Source: Gemmatimonadaceae bacterium
GTDB lineage: Bacteria; Gemmatimonadota; Gemmatimonadetes; Gemmatimonadales; Gemmatimonadaceae
Assembly: GCA_020846935.1 (NCBI GenBank)
Contig: JADLCY010000011.1
Location: 248,001 to 312,000 of the forward strand
Direction of reading: 5' to 3'
DNA: 64,000 nt
Part shown: positions 53,318 to 62,783 of the stretch, in pieces
Layout of the letters: each line of letters opens with the position of its first letter
How positions within the stretch are numbered: position 1 is the stretch's first letter
Notes under the pieces: generated by a model
Seen by the model: the letters and a program-made list of their open reading frames with translations, nothing else
Database searches by the model: none
What the model was told of the DNA's origin: nothing
Made by a program: the position numbers and the translations under genes

Positions 53318-56300
53318 ATGTGGCTACGCACCCTCGGCTCCGCCGAGATCGCTCCTGACGCCGAGGCGCCCCCTGCCCTGGGCGCCGGCAAACCCGTCGC
53401 GCTCCTCACCTACCTCGCCGCATCCGGCCGCACCGCGACGCGCAGCGTTCTCCAGTCCCTCCTGTGGGCCGACCTCGAACCCGACGCCGCGCGACACGCG
53501 CTGCGCCAGGCGCTCTGGTACCTGCGCCGCAAACTCGGGCCCGACATCGTCGCCGCCGACAGCGAAACGGTCACGCTTGGCCCCCACGTCCGCGTCGATC
53601 GCGACGCGCTCCTCGCGGCCTCGGCCGCGGGCGATCACGACCTGGTCGCCGAGCGGTACACCGGACCGTTTGTCCCGGGGTTCGCTGCCCCAGGTGGCGC
53701 CGGGTTCGAAGAATGGGCCGCGCTCGAGCGACGCCGCCTGCTCGAAGTCTTTCGCCACGCCGTCGAGCTGATCGTCTCGGCGCGCGTGGCCTCGGGGCGT
53801 GCGCGCGATGCGATCGATCTGGCCAAACGCCTCCGCGACTACGACCTCTACAACGAAAATGGCTGGCGGCTGCTCCTCGACGCCTGCGCGTCGGCCGCTG
53901 ACCTGCTCACCGCCAAGAAGGAAGCCGAAGCGCTCCAGCAGCTCGCCGAGCAGGACGACCTCGAACTCGAGCCGGCGACCCGCGCCGCGATCCGCCACGC
54001 GCGCGCCGCCTCGACCACCAACGGCGCCGCGGTCAACGCGGACGAGCCGGCGCCGCAGGTGCCCGTGGGCTCGCTGGTCGGGCGTGAAGAGCACTTTGCT
54101 TCGCTCCTCTACGCCTGGGATCGCGCGCGCGCCGGCGCGACGGTGCGCATTCATCTCACAGCGCGACCCGGCATCGGCAAGACCCGCCTCCTCACCGACT
54201 TCGCCGCGCGCATCCGCGCCCTCCGTGCCAAGGTCGTCACCGCGGGCGGGCGTATCGGAGCCCGCGACATCCCGTGCGCCGCCGCCGGCGACCTCAGCGA
54301 GGGACTCGCGGCACTGGCCGGACGTCAGTCGATCTCCGCCGAGTCGGCCGCCACGCTCGTTGCGCTCAATCCCGCGCTCTCCACCTGGTTCGAACGTCCC
54401 GCGCGGCACGCAGACTCCAACGACGCGCTGCGTTCGCGAACGCTCGCGCTCCGCGAACTGGTACGCTCGGCGACGTTCGAACATCCGGTCGCCATTCTCC
54501 TCGACGACCTGCACTGGTGGGACGAGGAGTCCAGCACACTGCTCGCTGCCGTGATCGACGGGTTGGGTGACGCCCGACTCCTCCTCGTATCCACGGGACG
54601 GCCCGAAGCCAGACGCGCCCCGCTCGTGAGTGGACCCGCCACGCAGCACCTGATGCTGGAGTCACTCACCGCCAGCCAGATCGAGGAACTCTTCCTGAGT
54701 ATCGCCCGCGCGCCGGCAGAACCGTGGGCCGTCACGTTCCCCGCCGAGCTGTGGCGCGCGTCGCGCGGCTCCCCGCTGCTGGCGCTCGAGATGCTGCAGT
54801 TGCTGGAGCAGCGGCAACTGCTCAGGCGGGAACTGGGCGCATGGGTATCATCCCGGCCCGAGGCGCTGGCTGCCGAGCTTGCGACGAGTGATGTCCTGCA
54901 GGCGCGGCTCGAAGAGCTCGACCGCGGCGATCGATGGATCCTCCTGCTCCTGGCCACCGCGGGGACACCGCTCGACCTCGGTGACCTCACGGTCGCCTCG
55001 GAGCGGCCAGGCGCTGAAGTTGAGGAGCGCCTGATGGGGCTCGACGCGCGCGGGCTCGTGATCCGCACCGGGACGTTGGCAAGCGTGGCGCACGACGAGA
55101 TCGGCGACGAGGTGCTGCGCCATGCGGGGCACGAGGCGACGGCACGTGCCGCATTGCGGCTCGGCACCGTGCTCGCCAGCGAGGCCGGCTTCAACGAGAA
55201 CCGGGCGCGACGCGCCGGGCAGCTGCTACGCACCGCGGGCCCCGACGTGCAGGCCGAACTGGTGCATCGCTTCGCCGCGCACCGCTATGCAGCCGGAGAT
55301 CGTCGCGCGCCGGCCGGAATTGCCCGCGAGCTGTTCGGCGGTCAGCTGTCCGCGACGGATGAAGCCGCCGTCTCGCGCCGGCTGCCGTGGACGTGGCGAC
55401 TCGGCCTCGTGTCCGCGGCCCGGCGCCGTGTCGCCCTGCTCGCCGCAGGCGCCGTGGCGGCCTTTGGTATCGCGCGAGGCATGTTGCCATCCGCCGCAGC
55501 ACCGCCGGACGCCGTGCTCGGCATCGCGGTTGTCGACACCTCGGGGAATCTCTCGTTCTTCCAGGCGGAGATTCGCGACGACGCATGGCTTCCCAACACG
55601 CCGATCACCACGACTCGGTGGCCCGACGTGGCTGGCTATGAGCTCAGCTCCGGCAGTCCGCGCACCCTCACGTGGGACCCTGTCCGCGCGGTGCTATACA
55701 CGGCCGAGGCATCCGAGGAGGGCACCATCGACCTGTTCGCGCGTCAGGGCGCGCGAGCACCGGTGCGGCTCGCTGGTGCGCCGGGGGACGACGGGATGCC
55801 ATCCCTCTCACCCGACGGCACCAGGCTCGCTTTCAGCACGGCGCGGTGGGACACGCTGAGCCGTTATGACATCGCCGTGTACCGCTTTGCCGACAGCAGT
55901 GTGACGCAGCTGACTTCCGGGTTGGCGACCGACGCGGCGCCCGTGTGGGCACGCGACGGCGAACGCATTGCCTTCAGCCGCAACAACTGGCTCGTGCAGC
56001 CTAACGAGTTGTGTGTCGTGGCAGAGCGCACGCGGGCGACCAGCTGCACGCCGCTCGACTCAGGGCACTGGGCATACGTCCAGGGTTGGCTCGATGACGA
56101 TCGCGTGCTCTATGTGGAGTTCTCGCGCGGCAGTCAGGAGCTTCGCGTGCTGCAGGTGTCGACCGGCGCCCGTGAAACGATGTTCGCCGGACCCGCCTCG
56201 TCGTTCGCGACCCCGAGCCCCGACGGCCGGTGGGCCTTCTGCATCTGTCCGTTTCGGCCGGGCCGCGAACCCGAACCCATCCTCTTCCCGATCTCCGCAC

Positions 56301-57307
56301 CCTACCTCGCGCGCCGGGTGGTGCTGTCGGCGGATGTCACGGGCTTGCCGCGCGCATTCTGGATCAGCTCGCGCTCGAACGCCGCCGTCGCACGCGTGAC
56401 GATCCACCGCGGCCTCGATTCGCTCCCTGTTGGCGTCGCCAGCCAGCTCCTCGCCACCGTCGAGGACGGACGCGGCAATGACCTGCGCGACCACGCGCAG
56501 ATCCGATGGTGGGTGCGGGACACGAGCGCGGCCCGTATCGATCCGACGACTGGAGTCCTCACTCCGCTGCCGGGCGCAGGGCGCGTGATAGTCCACGCCT
56601 CAGTAGGGCGCAGTGCTTCGGACTCCATCGTGATCGACACCTATTCCCCCGACGTGACAGTTCGCCTCGACGAGTCGTGGCTCGATCCCTCTCTCGCGGA
56701 GTGGATCCCCTATGGCAAGCCCGAGCCGCGCATCGTGACCTCGCGCGGACGGCGCGCGTTCCTCAACAACGGCGAAGGATCGTTCACCAGCGGCGCGGTC
56801 ACCCGTCGCTCGTTCGATGGGCGCCACGGTCTCACCGTGGACGCCGAAATCTCCGCCCTCGTGAACAAACCCCAGTGGCAAACCCTTGGGCTGATGCTGC
56901 GCGAGCAGCTCGATACCACCCGCGTCCGTCGATCGCTCGGCCACAACGTGGATCCGGACATCGGGGGGCTTGCGACGTGCGGTGTGGGGTTCCCCGGCGA
57001 AGACCAGGTGGTCGACGGCAAAGTGATCTCCATGAATCACTCCGGCGGCTCGTACTCCATCGCAGCAACGCCGTCATGGCTGGACGGCACGTGGCACTCG
57101 ATCCGAGTGCAGCTCTTCCCTGACGGACGCTGTGGCCTGGCGCTGGACGGCCGACCGATCGTGGTGCTCCCGGCCGGGCGTCGCGTGAGCGCGAGCTATC
57201 GATTGAACCTGCTGGGAAACTCCCGCTGGACGGAGATGCTCATCGGACGCGTGGTGGTTCGCGAGGGCGTCGCCACGGACATGGACTGGTCGCGGCGCAG
57301 GGGCTGA
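53318..57307 (+). CDS. Giant BTAD-ATPase-transmembrane-propeller-Ig-lectin regulator
   Basis: A 1329-residue single-pass protein. Residues 1-235 are a SARP-like winged helix plus BTAD (LLWADLEPDAARHALRQALW). An AAA/STAND-type ATPase follows: Walker A ARPGIGKTR near 282-290, Walker B AILLDDLHWWDEES near 392-405. A helix near 703-722 (RVALLAAGAVAAFGIARGML) is the only membrane segment. Beyond it come TolB-like propeller repeats (MPSLSPDGTRLAFSTARWD, DAAPVWARDGERIAFSRN), a Big_2-like Ig module near 1000-1090, and a C-terminal lectin/LamG-like sandwich. This implies a cytoplasmic regulator and an exported sensor in one chain. ATG 53318 lacks a ribosome site, so it may be leaderless. Confidence 0.85.
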   Translation: MWLRTLGSAEIAPDAEAPPALGAGKPVALLTYLAASGRTATRSVLQSLLWADLEPDAARHALRQALWYLRRKLGPDIVAADSETVTLGPHVRVDRDALLAASAAGDHDLVAERYTGPFVPGFAAPGGAGFEEWAALERRRLLEVFRHAVELIVSARVASGRARDAIDLAKRLRDYDLYNENGWRLLLDACASAADLLTAKKEAEALQQLAEQDDLELEPATRAAIRHARAASTTNGAAVNADEPAPQVPVGSLVGREEHFASLLYAWDRARAGATVRIHLTARPGIGKTRLLTDFAARIRALRAKVVTAGGRIGARDIPCAAAGDLSEGLAALAGRQSISAESAATLVALNPALSTWFERPARHADSNDALRSRTLALRELVRSATFEHPVAILLDDLHWWDEESSTLLAAVIDGLGDARLLLVSTGRPEARRAPLVSGPATQHLMLESLTASQIEELFLSIARAPAEPWAVTFPAELWRASRGSPLLALEMLQLLEQRQLLRRELGAWVSSRPEALAAELATSDVLQARLEELDRGDRWILLLLATAGTPLDLGDLTVASERPGAEVEERLMGLDARGLVIRTGTLASVAHDEIGDEVLRHAGHEATARAALRLGTVLASEAGFNENRARRAGQLLRTAGPDVQAELVHRFAAHRYAAGDRRAPAGIARELFGGQLSATDEAAVSRRLPWTWRLGLVSAARRRVALLAAGAVAAFGIARGMLPSAAAPPDAVLGIAVVDTSGNLSFFQAEIRDDAWLPNTPITTTRWPDVAGYELSSGSPRTLTWDPVRAVLYTAEASEEGTIDLFARQGARAPVRLAGAPGDDGMPSLSPDGTRLAFSTARWDTLSRYDIAVYRFADSSVTQLTSGLATDAAPVWARDGERIAFSRNNWLVQPNELCVVAERTRATSCTPLDSGHWAYVQGWLDDDRVLYVEFSRGSQELRVLQVSTGARETMFAGPASSFATPSPDGRWAFCICPFRPGREPEPILFPISAPYLARRVVLSADVTGLPRAFWISSRSNAAVARVTIHRGLDSLPVGVASQLLATVEDGRGNDLRDHAQIRWWVRDTSAARIDPTTGVLTPLPGAGRVIVHASVGRSASDSIVIDTYSPDVTVRLDESWLDPSLAEWIPYGKPEPRIVTSRGRRAFLNNGEGSFTSGAVTRRSFDGRHGLTVDAEISALVNKPQWQTLGLMLREQLDTTRVRRSLGHNVDPDIGGLATCGVGFPGEDQVVDGKVISMNHSGGSYSIAATPSWLDGTWHSIRVQLFPDGRCGLALDGRPIVVLPAGRRVSASYRLNLLGNSRWTEMLIGRVVVREGVATDMDWSRRRG

Positions 57308-57405
57308 TGCGCGCGGTCGGGGTACCACATGCCGCGTGCGACAGTCCCCTTCCCGCGTACCCGACGCGGCGCTACCCTACACCCCCGCACCCACAACCCA
57401 GTCCT

Positions 57406-57831
57406 ATGTCTCCACGACTCGCCATGGTCGCTCTCGCCACCCTCGCCGCATCTCCGTTCGCTGTTGAGGCCCAATCGGGTAAGTGGGTCGGCACGATCGC
57501 TCAAATGTCCGGCGGTGGCGCCGCAGACATATCGGTCGAGCCGCGCGGCGGCGACAAGTCCCGCGCGCGCATCACGTTCCGCAACGCCAAGGGCGCCATC
57601 CAGCTCGCGTGGGACATCGTCGCCGGCAGCTGCCGCGACGAAGGCGCGCCGGTCGCTCCCCAGCCCGCGTTCAACCAAATCCAGACTCAGATGGACGGCG
57701 GCGGCAGCGGCACGGCCACCATCCCAAAGCTCGAAAGCGGCAAGCGCTACTACGTCCGCGTGTTCGACCCGCAGACCGCGCCCACCGACGCTGCCGCGTT
57801 CGGCTGTGCGAACCTGAGCGAAAAGCCCTAG
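57406..57831 (+). CDS. Small secreted protein of unknown function
   Basis: A 141-residue protein. ATG 57406 opens a signal peptide ending near AVEAQSG; an in-frame start at 57307 is less likely. The mature part is beta-rich: GKWVGTIAQMSGGGAADISV, ARITFRNAKGAIQLAWDIV, SGTATIPKLESGKRYYVRVF. Cysteines at AGSCRDE and FGCANL may pair. No family name can be given. A strong terminator follows. Confidence 0.65.
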   Translation: MSPRLAMVALATLAASPFAVEAQSGKWVGTIAQMSGGGAADISVEPRGGDKSRARITFRNAKGAIQLAWDIVAGSCRDEGAPVAPQPAFNQIQTQMDGGGSGTATIPKLESGKRYYVRVFDPQTAPTDAAAFGCANLSEKP

Positions 57832-57851
57832 ACCCTGCAGGACGAAAACGA

Positions 57852-57884
57852 AACGGGGGCGAGCCAGTCCGGCTCGCCCCCGTT
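57852..57884. terminator. Strong bidirectional terminator
   Basis: A perfect 14-bp stem (AACGGGGGCGAGCC with GGCTCGCCCCCGTT) with a 5-base loop lies between the small secreted protein gene and the convergent susD. On the plus strand it runs into CGCTTGCT, on the minus strand into TCGTTTTCG, which is T-rich. It is the clearest terminator in the window. Confidence 0.85.
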
Positions 57885-57915
57885 CGCTTGCTACCGCCTC
57901 AGGCAGGCAACCGTC

Positions 57916-59460
57916 TCAGGGCGCCCCGCCAGGCAGACCAACGCCGCCGAACGTGTAGTACGGCAACCCCTGCGAAATCAGCTCGCGACCCGACACCGGC
58001 ATCTGGAACGGCGTCCCGCGCACCAGCTTGCCCCAGCCGCGCGCATCGAACCAGGCCACGTCGCCCCGATACGGATACAGCTCGATCTTCTTTTCGTACT
58101 GGATCGCGTCGAGCAGGTTCCCGCAGCTGCCGTCGTCCTTGCGCGGCACGCAGTCGCGACCGGCAGGCGGACCGTTGGCGTCGGCGGCCTTGAGACCCGC
58201 AGCGACTCGGGTGGGGTTGATCAGCGCGGCCGCCTCAGTACCGCGACCCAGACGATACAACGCCTCCGCCCGCACGAACTTCATCTCGTCCATCGACAGC
58301 TCGAGGATGAAGGCTCGGGACCCGGAATCCGCAGCGGTGTTGAGATAACGCGTGCTGCGGTATGACGAGGTGAGGTGTGGGCCGTTCGTGGCGCTGCCCA
58401 TGGTGCTCGACAAGCGCGTGAAGCGCGTGCCAGGGGTGGTGTTCCCTGCCGCGCCGTGGATGCGCCGGTCGGGTGTGGTGATGGTGAAGGCGGTACGCGC
58501 CGCCAGCGACGCGGCCACCCACGCCTGGTACCTGCCCGAGGTGTCCGCCGGTCCGATCAGGCGGTTGCTGATCCGCACGGTGTTCTGCGCGAACGAGTTG
58601 TTGATGTACGTGGAACCCGTGCCGGCGATGGCGGGATCGGCCTGATGACCAAAATCGCGGGTGATGGTGGAGTCCAGTCGCGCCAGCACCGCGGCCCATG
58701 GCACGGCTGCCCGCTCGGCGGCGTTCCTGGGGGCGTACACATCGGCATGCACGAGGTAGGTGTAGCAGATGCGGACGAGTTCATCTCGCGTGATGGGCCG
58801 TCCGTTGATGAACGTGGCCGGCCACGTAAAGTTGGCCGTCGCACGCGCATCGGCGATGACGTTGCGCAGCTGCGCCTTGGCTGCCGCCAGAACCTGCGCC
58901 GACGGACTCAGGTTCTTGCCTCGCTCGCCCTGCGCCGTCGCCGTGTCGGTGATGAATGCCTGGTCGAAGTACAGGCCGTGACGCAGCGTGTTGATCGCAA
59001 TGATGAACTTCGCGAAGATGAGCCGCGACGGGGTATCGGCTCCGTTGGGCGTCGTCGCGTTGACGGCACCGAACTTGAGGGCGTTGCCCTTGATGCCCTG
59101 GAAACTCTCGCGCGCACCGGCAATGGACTCATACGGAGTCCAGTAGCCGCTTCGCGTCGCGCAGTTCAGGTTGTCCCGATTGTTGATCGGGATGCGCGGC
59201 TCGTTCGAGAAGTCGATGTAGGTGATGCTGGTCGAGGTGTTGTCGTCGCCCCAGATCGCCATGGGGAGCGTGGGGCAGGTGGCTCGGCTCACTTCGGTGT
59301 AGGCCTTCCACGACCCGATCAGCGCCGCCTCCGTGTTCGCCGGGTTGGAGAACACGTTGCTGATGCCAAGGCCATTGGGGTCGGTCACGTCGAGGTCGAG
59401 ACAGGCCGAGAGGCTGCCTGCGAGGGCGAGCGCGGCTGCCGTGAGGCGTGCGTTGGACAT
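57916..59460 (-). CDS. RagB/SusD-family outer-membrane nutrient-binding lipoprotein
   Basis: A 514-residue lipoprotein (519 residues if it starts at the ATG 59475 that overlaps the SusC stop). The signal ends with the lipobox LSAC, giving CLDLDVTDPNG at the mature N-terminus. The SusD fold is supported by LIGSWKAYTEVSRATCP, AINTLRHGLYFDQAF, ARATANFTWPATFINGRPIT and the C-terminal NLLDAIQYEKKIELYPYRGD with the usual R/YEKK motif, ending in LPYYTFGGVGLPGGAP. It forms the lid for the TonB-dependent transporter encoded immediately upstream. The imported nutrient is not visible. Confidence 0.93.
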   Translation of the reverse strand: MSNARLTAAALALAGSLSACLDLDVTDPNGLGISNVFSNPANTEAALIGSWKAYTEVSRATCPTLPMAIWGDDNTSTSITYIDFSNEPRIPINNRDNLNCATRSGYWTPYESIAGARESFQGIKGNALKFGAVNATTPNGADTPSRLIFAKFIIAINTLRHGLYFDQAFITDTATAQGERGKNLSPSAQVLAAAKAQLRNVIADARATANFTWPATFINGRPITRDELVRICYTYLVHADVYAPRNAAERAAVPWAAVLARLDSTITRDFGHQADPAIAGTGSTYINNSFAQNTVRISNRLIGPADTSGRYQAWVAASLAARTAFTITTPDRRIHGAAGNTTPGTRFTRLSSTMGSATNGPHLTSSYRSTRYLNTAADSGSRAFILELSMDEMKFVRAEALYRLGRGTEAAALINPTRVAAGLKAADANGPPAGRDCVPRKDDGSCGNLLDAIQYEKKIELYPYRGDVAWFDARGWGKLVRGTPFQMPVSGRELISQGLPYYTFGGVGLPGGAP

Positions 59461-59474
59461 GATGGCGCGCCTCA

Positions 59475-62400
59475 TCAGAAAGTGACAGTGACCACACCCG
59501 TGAGGGTGCGGGTGAGTGGATACGTCGCGTCGTCGAAGCGCACGGTTGGGCTGCCCGCCATTACGTTGAGCCCCGAGTACCTCGTGAACGTGGCCATGTT
59601 GCGGCCAAGCAGGTCCACCTGCATACGGTCGATGCCAAGCTTCCCGAGCCACTGGTGCGACTTGGACTCGAACGTGTAGCCCACCAGCAGTTCCGAAATG
59701 CTCAGGTGGGTCGCACGCTCGACGAAGTTCGCCAGGTACAGGTTGTTGTTGTTCGACACCGCGTTGTAGTACCGCACCGACTTCTTGAGATGATCGGCTT
59801 TGCCGAACTGATCGACGTCGGGGTGGTCACCGGACGCGTAGTACGTCTGGTTGGTGTTCCCGTACACATCGCCACCAAGCTGGCCGGCGGCCTGGATGTA
59901 GAACCGCAGGTTGCGATACCTGAAGTTGTTGTTCAGGCCGAACTTCAGAGCAGGATTGCTGTCGCCGATCTTGCTGTAGTGGAGCTGCCCGTTCTCGTCG
60001 TAGCGCGGCAGCGGCAGGCCCCAGCCGTAACTCACGCCGTCGATGAGGACCTGCGTGCCCCAGAGGTTCTTGGCCACGCCGTCGCGCCAGGTGTTGCCAA
60101 CGCCCACCGGTACGACGAAGCCCTCGTCGTTGATGTCGAACGCATTCATCGAGTTCGCGTGCCGCACCGGCAGGTGCGCCTTGTCGCGCACGATCTGATT
60201 GCCCCACATCTCGCTCAGGCGGATGCCGTCGCATTTGTACTGCAGCCCGTCGTCGAAGCAGGTTCGGCCGAAGTTGCCGGTGTTGAGCCGCGAGTGGTCC
60301 GCCACCAGCAGCACCGTCCATTGCAGGCCGCGGGGATTGGTAAGCACCGCCCCCTGGATCGTGCCCTCGATGACACTGCCGCCAAGCTTGGCCGGGTTGG
60401 TCACCACGAGCTGGTAACCCGAGACCGCGGGCGCCGGGATGTTCACGAACACGTCGCGGCTCAGGTTGCGAACCCAGGTGAGCGAGCCGGACACGCGCGA
60501 CCGATAGGACATGTCGAGCCCGAGTTCCTGCTCGCGGGTGAACGTGGGCGAAATCTTCGGATTGCCCAGGTTGCTGCGGCGAATGCCACCGCTCCCGTCG
60601 GACGACATGGCCTCGTACTGGTACGAGAAGTTTGGGCTCACGCCCGTCACACCAAAGCTGTAGCGCAGCTTGAAGTTCGTGAAATTTTCGAACGGGAACC
60701 AATCCTCTTCGCTGAGGAGCCATGCCATCGAGGCGCGACCGAACGTGTTCCAGCGATTGGCGCGACCGAACAGCGAGTTGCCCTCACGGCGCAGCAGGAA
60801 GTCACCGATGTACTTCTCGTTGTAACTCACGCCCAGCGTGCTGATGACGCCCAGGACGCGGTAGTCGGTGATGCTCTGCGTCGAGTTCTTCGTCCGCGCC
60901 TGCGCCATCGACTTGAGGCCTTCCGTGGCGAAGTCCGTCCCCGTCGTGCTCACGCTGGGGTTGTACTCGCGCCGCTGTTCGCCGCGCTCAGACAACCGGA
61001 ACGTCCATCCGCCGAGCTGCTTGGTGGCGGTCGCCGTCCCGGTCATGATGTAGCCGTCAGTGGTGTTGTTCTGGATGTTGAGGCTACCGGTGCTCGGGCT
61101 CAGTCCGCCGGTGCTGGTCACCAGCGGCGTGCCGCGAGCCGTGTAGCCGGTGAGGTTCACGTCACCACGGTCATAGTTGCCGTCGGCCGCCAGCGTGAGC
61201 CACGAGAACGGGCGGTACGCACCGTTGACGTTGATCAGCGTGCGCTGCCGGCTCGCGACGCTGTCCTTGATGAACTGCGTGTACAGCGGATTCGTGTACA
61301 GCGTGACCGAATCGGGGACGATGACGTAGGGAAAGCCGAAGGACGGGAACGGCGCTTTCTCCTTCAGATTCACGTCGGTATCGATCCGGTAGAAGTTGTT
61401 GAACGACGGCGCCGACACGTCCTGCACACCGCGCGTGTGGCTGGCCGAAATGCCGACGTTGAGCTTCTCGTTGAGCCGCGAATCGACATTCACGCGGAAC
61501 GACTGACGCCGATACCCCTCGTTGTCATCCAGGACGCCGGGGTTGATCGTGCGGGTGTACGCCACGTTGTAGTTGGTCGACGCCGCGTTGCCCTGCACCG
61601 TGGCCGTCTGTGAGTTGTACGAACCCGGCTTGTAGAAGAGCGCCGCATGGTTGTACGTCTTCGACGTAAACGGCGCGTCCATGATGCCCAGCGGTTTCAG
61701 CGCGCGCTGGGAGCGCGGTACGATCTGCCCCGTGGCGTTGAGCCAGTTCCCTTGCGCATCCTGCATGAACGCGTGGTGCTGGTTCTTCTCCATCGTCACC
61801 TGGTAGCGGTCCACGCCGGCCTCGGTGCGCACCTGGAACTGGTTGGACCCCAGCGCGAGACCCTTGCCACGCTTGGTCGTGATGGCGATGACGCCGGCCG
61901 CCGCACGCGACCCATACAGCGACGCCGCCGCAGCCCCCTTGATGACCTCGATGCTCTCGATGTCCATCGACTCGATGTCTTGCGTGGTAACAGACTGCCC
62001 CTGATTCAGGAACACCCCGTCGACCACGAAGAGCGGGCTCGGAGGTGCGCCATCCTCCGTGATGCCCGAGATTGGCGTGCGAAGCAGGATGTTCACCCCC
62101 GACCCCGGCGCGCCACTCGGCCGCGTGATCGCAACACCCGCCACCTTGCCGGCAATCGCGCCGGCCGCCGACGTCGTTGGCGGCACCGGCATGTCGGCCG
62201 CGGTGAGTTTGTCGACCGTGATTGTCGACTTGGCGACCGACACCTCGTCGATGGTCCCCGAAACCGTCACCTGGTCCAGGCGCAACACGCTCGGGTTCAT
62301 CATGAAGTTGATCGTCGCCACGCTGTCGGCGACGAGCCGGATGTTCTCGCGGCGCTGCGCCGAATAGCCGAGGAACTTGGCTTCGATCGAGAAGATGCCG

Positions 62401-62675
62401 GTGGGTGCGCTGGCGATGGCGTATCGACCGTCGTCGCCCGTCGTCGCCGTGACCGGAGTGCCCACGATGATGACGTTGACGCCGCGCAGGGGTTGTTTTG
62501 TCTCCAGATCCGTGACGAGGCCCGTGACGCGTGCGCGACGTGCCGACACGGGTGTCTGATTCGCCTGTGCCTCCAGGTCGACGGCACCAACTACGAGGAG
62601 CAGCACCAACGACGAAGCCAACCGGGAACAACCGCGGACCACAAGGGTCCGCCGAGCATACGAAACTCGGCTCAT
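59475..62675 (-). CDS. SusC/RagA-family TonB-dependent outer-membrane receptor
   Basis: A 1066-residue receptor. ATG 62675 is preceded by an AAAGGAGA ribosome site. After the signal peptide, a carboxypeptidase-regulatory-like domain (VTGLVTDLETKQPLRGVNVI) spans about 48-130. It is followed by the plug, with QVTVSGTIDEV, PLFVVDGVF and IEVIKGAAAASLYGSRAAAG, then a long barrel ending in VVTVTF with the terminal aromatic. The SusC-type double-strand signature is present. SusC and SusD together import a ligand using TonB energy. The stop overlaps a possible susD start (TGATG), so translation is coupled. Confidence 0.96.
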   Translation of the reverse strand: MSRVSYARRTLVVRGCSRLASSLVLLLVVGAVDLEAQANQTPVSARRARVTGLVTDLETKQPLRGVNVIIVGTPVTATTGDDGRYAIASAPTGIFSIEAKFLGYSAQRRENIRLVADSVATINFMMNPSVLRLDQVTVSGTIDEVSVAKSTITVDKLTAADMPVPPTTSAAGAIAGKVAGVAITRPSGAPGSGVNILLRTPISGITEDGAPPSPLFVVDGVFLNQGQSVTTQDIESMDIESIEVIKGAAAASLYGSRAAAGVIAITTKRGKGLALGSNQFQVRTEAGVDRYQVTMEKNQHHAFMQDAQGNWLNATGQIVPRSQRALKPLGIMDAPFTSKTYNHAALFYKPGSYNSQTATVQGNAASTNYNVAYTRTINPGVLDDNEGYRRQSFRVNVDSRLNEKLNVGISASHTRGVQDVSAPSFNNFYRIDTDVNLKEKAPFPSFGFPYVIVPDSVTLYTNPLYTQFIKDSVASRQRTLINVNGAYRPFSWLTLAADGNYDRGDVNLTGYTARGTPLVTSTGGLSPSTGSLNIQNNTTDGYIMTGTATATKQLGGWTFRLSERGEQRREYNPSVSTTGTDFATEGLKSMAQARTKNSTQSITDYRVLGVISTLGVSYNEKYIGDFLLRREGNSLFGRANRWNTFGRASMAWLLSEEDWFPFENFTNFKLRYSFGVTGVSPNFSYQYEAMSSDGSGGIRRSNLGNPKISPTFTREQELGLDMSYRSRVSGSLTWVRNLSRDVFVNIPAPAVSGYQLVVTNPAKLGGSVIEGTIQGAVLTNPRGLQWTVLLVADHSRLNTGNFGRTCFDDGLQYKCDGIRLSEMWGNQIVRDKAHLPVRHANSMNAFDINDEGFVVPVGVGNTWRDGVAKNLWGTQVLIDGVSYGWGLPLPRYDENGQLHYSKIGDSNPALKFGLNNNFRYRNLRFYIQAAGQLGGDVYGNTNQTYYASGDHPDVDQFGKADHLKKSVRYYNAVSNNNNLYLANFVERATHLSISELLVGYTFESKSHQWLGKLGIDRMQVDLLGRNMATFTRYSGLNVMAGSPTVRFDDATYPLTRTLTGVVTVTF

Positions 62676-62783
62676 GTTCTCCTTTGGGGATGAGGGTCTG
62701 GGTGAAGCCGGCGGAATATTACGACGCCTGGAAAAATCAGCTAGATCGCTGGAAACCAAACTGTCGATCAGCCATTTTCTGCC
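62676..62783. promoter_or_regulatory. Divergent promoter region of susC and a plug-domain gene
   Basis: A relatively AT-rich 108-base gap between two divergent genes. On the minus strand TAATAT at 62716-62721 is a fair -10 box for susC, but no good -35 box sits 17 bases upstream. The assignment as promoter rests mainly on gene orientation. Confidence 0.35.

Noticed and set aside
53324-54649. 441-codon minus-strand frame opposite the N-terminus of the giant regulator
   Set aside because: Glycine- and arginine-rich antisense shadow; the plus strand carries clear BTAD and ATPase motifs.
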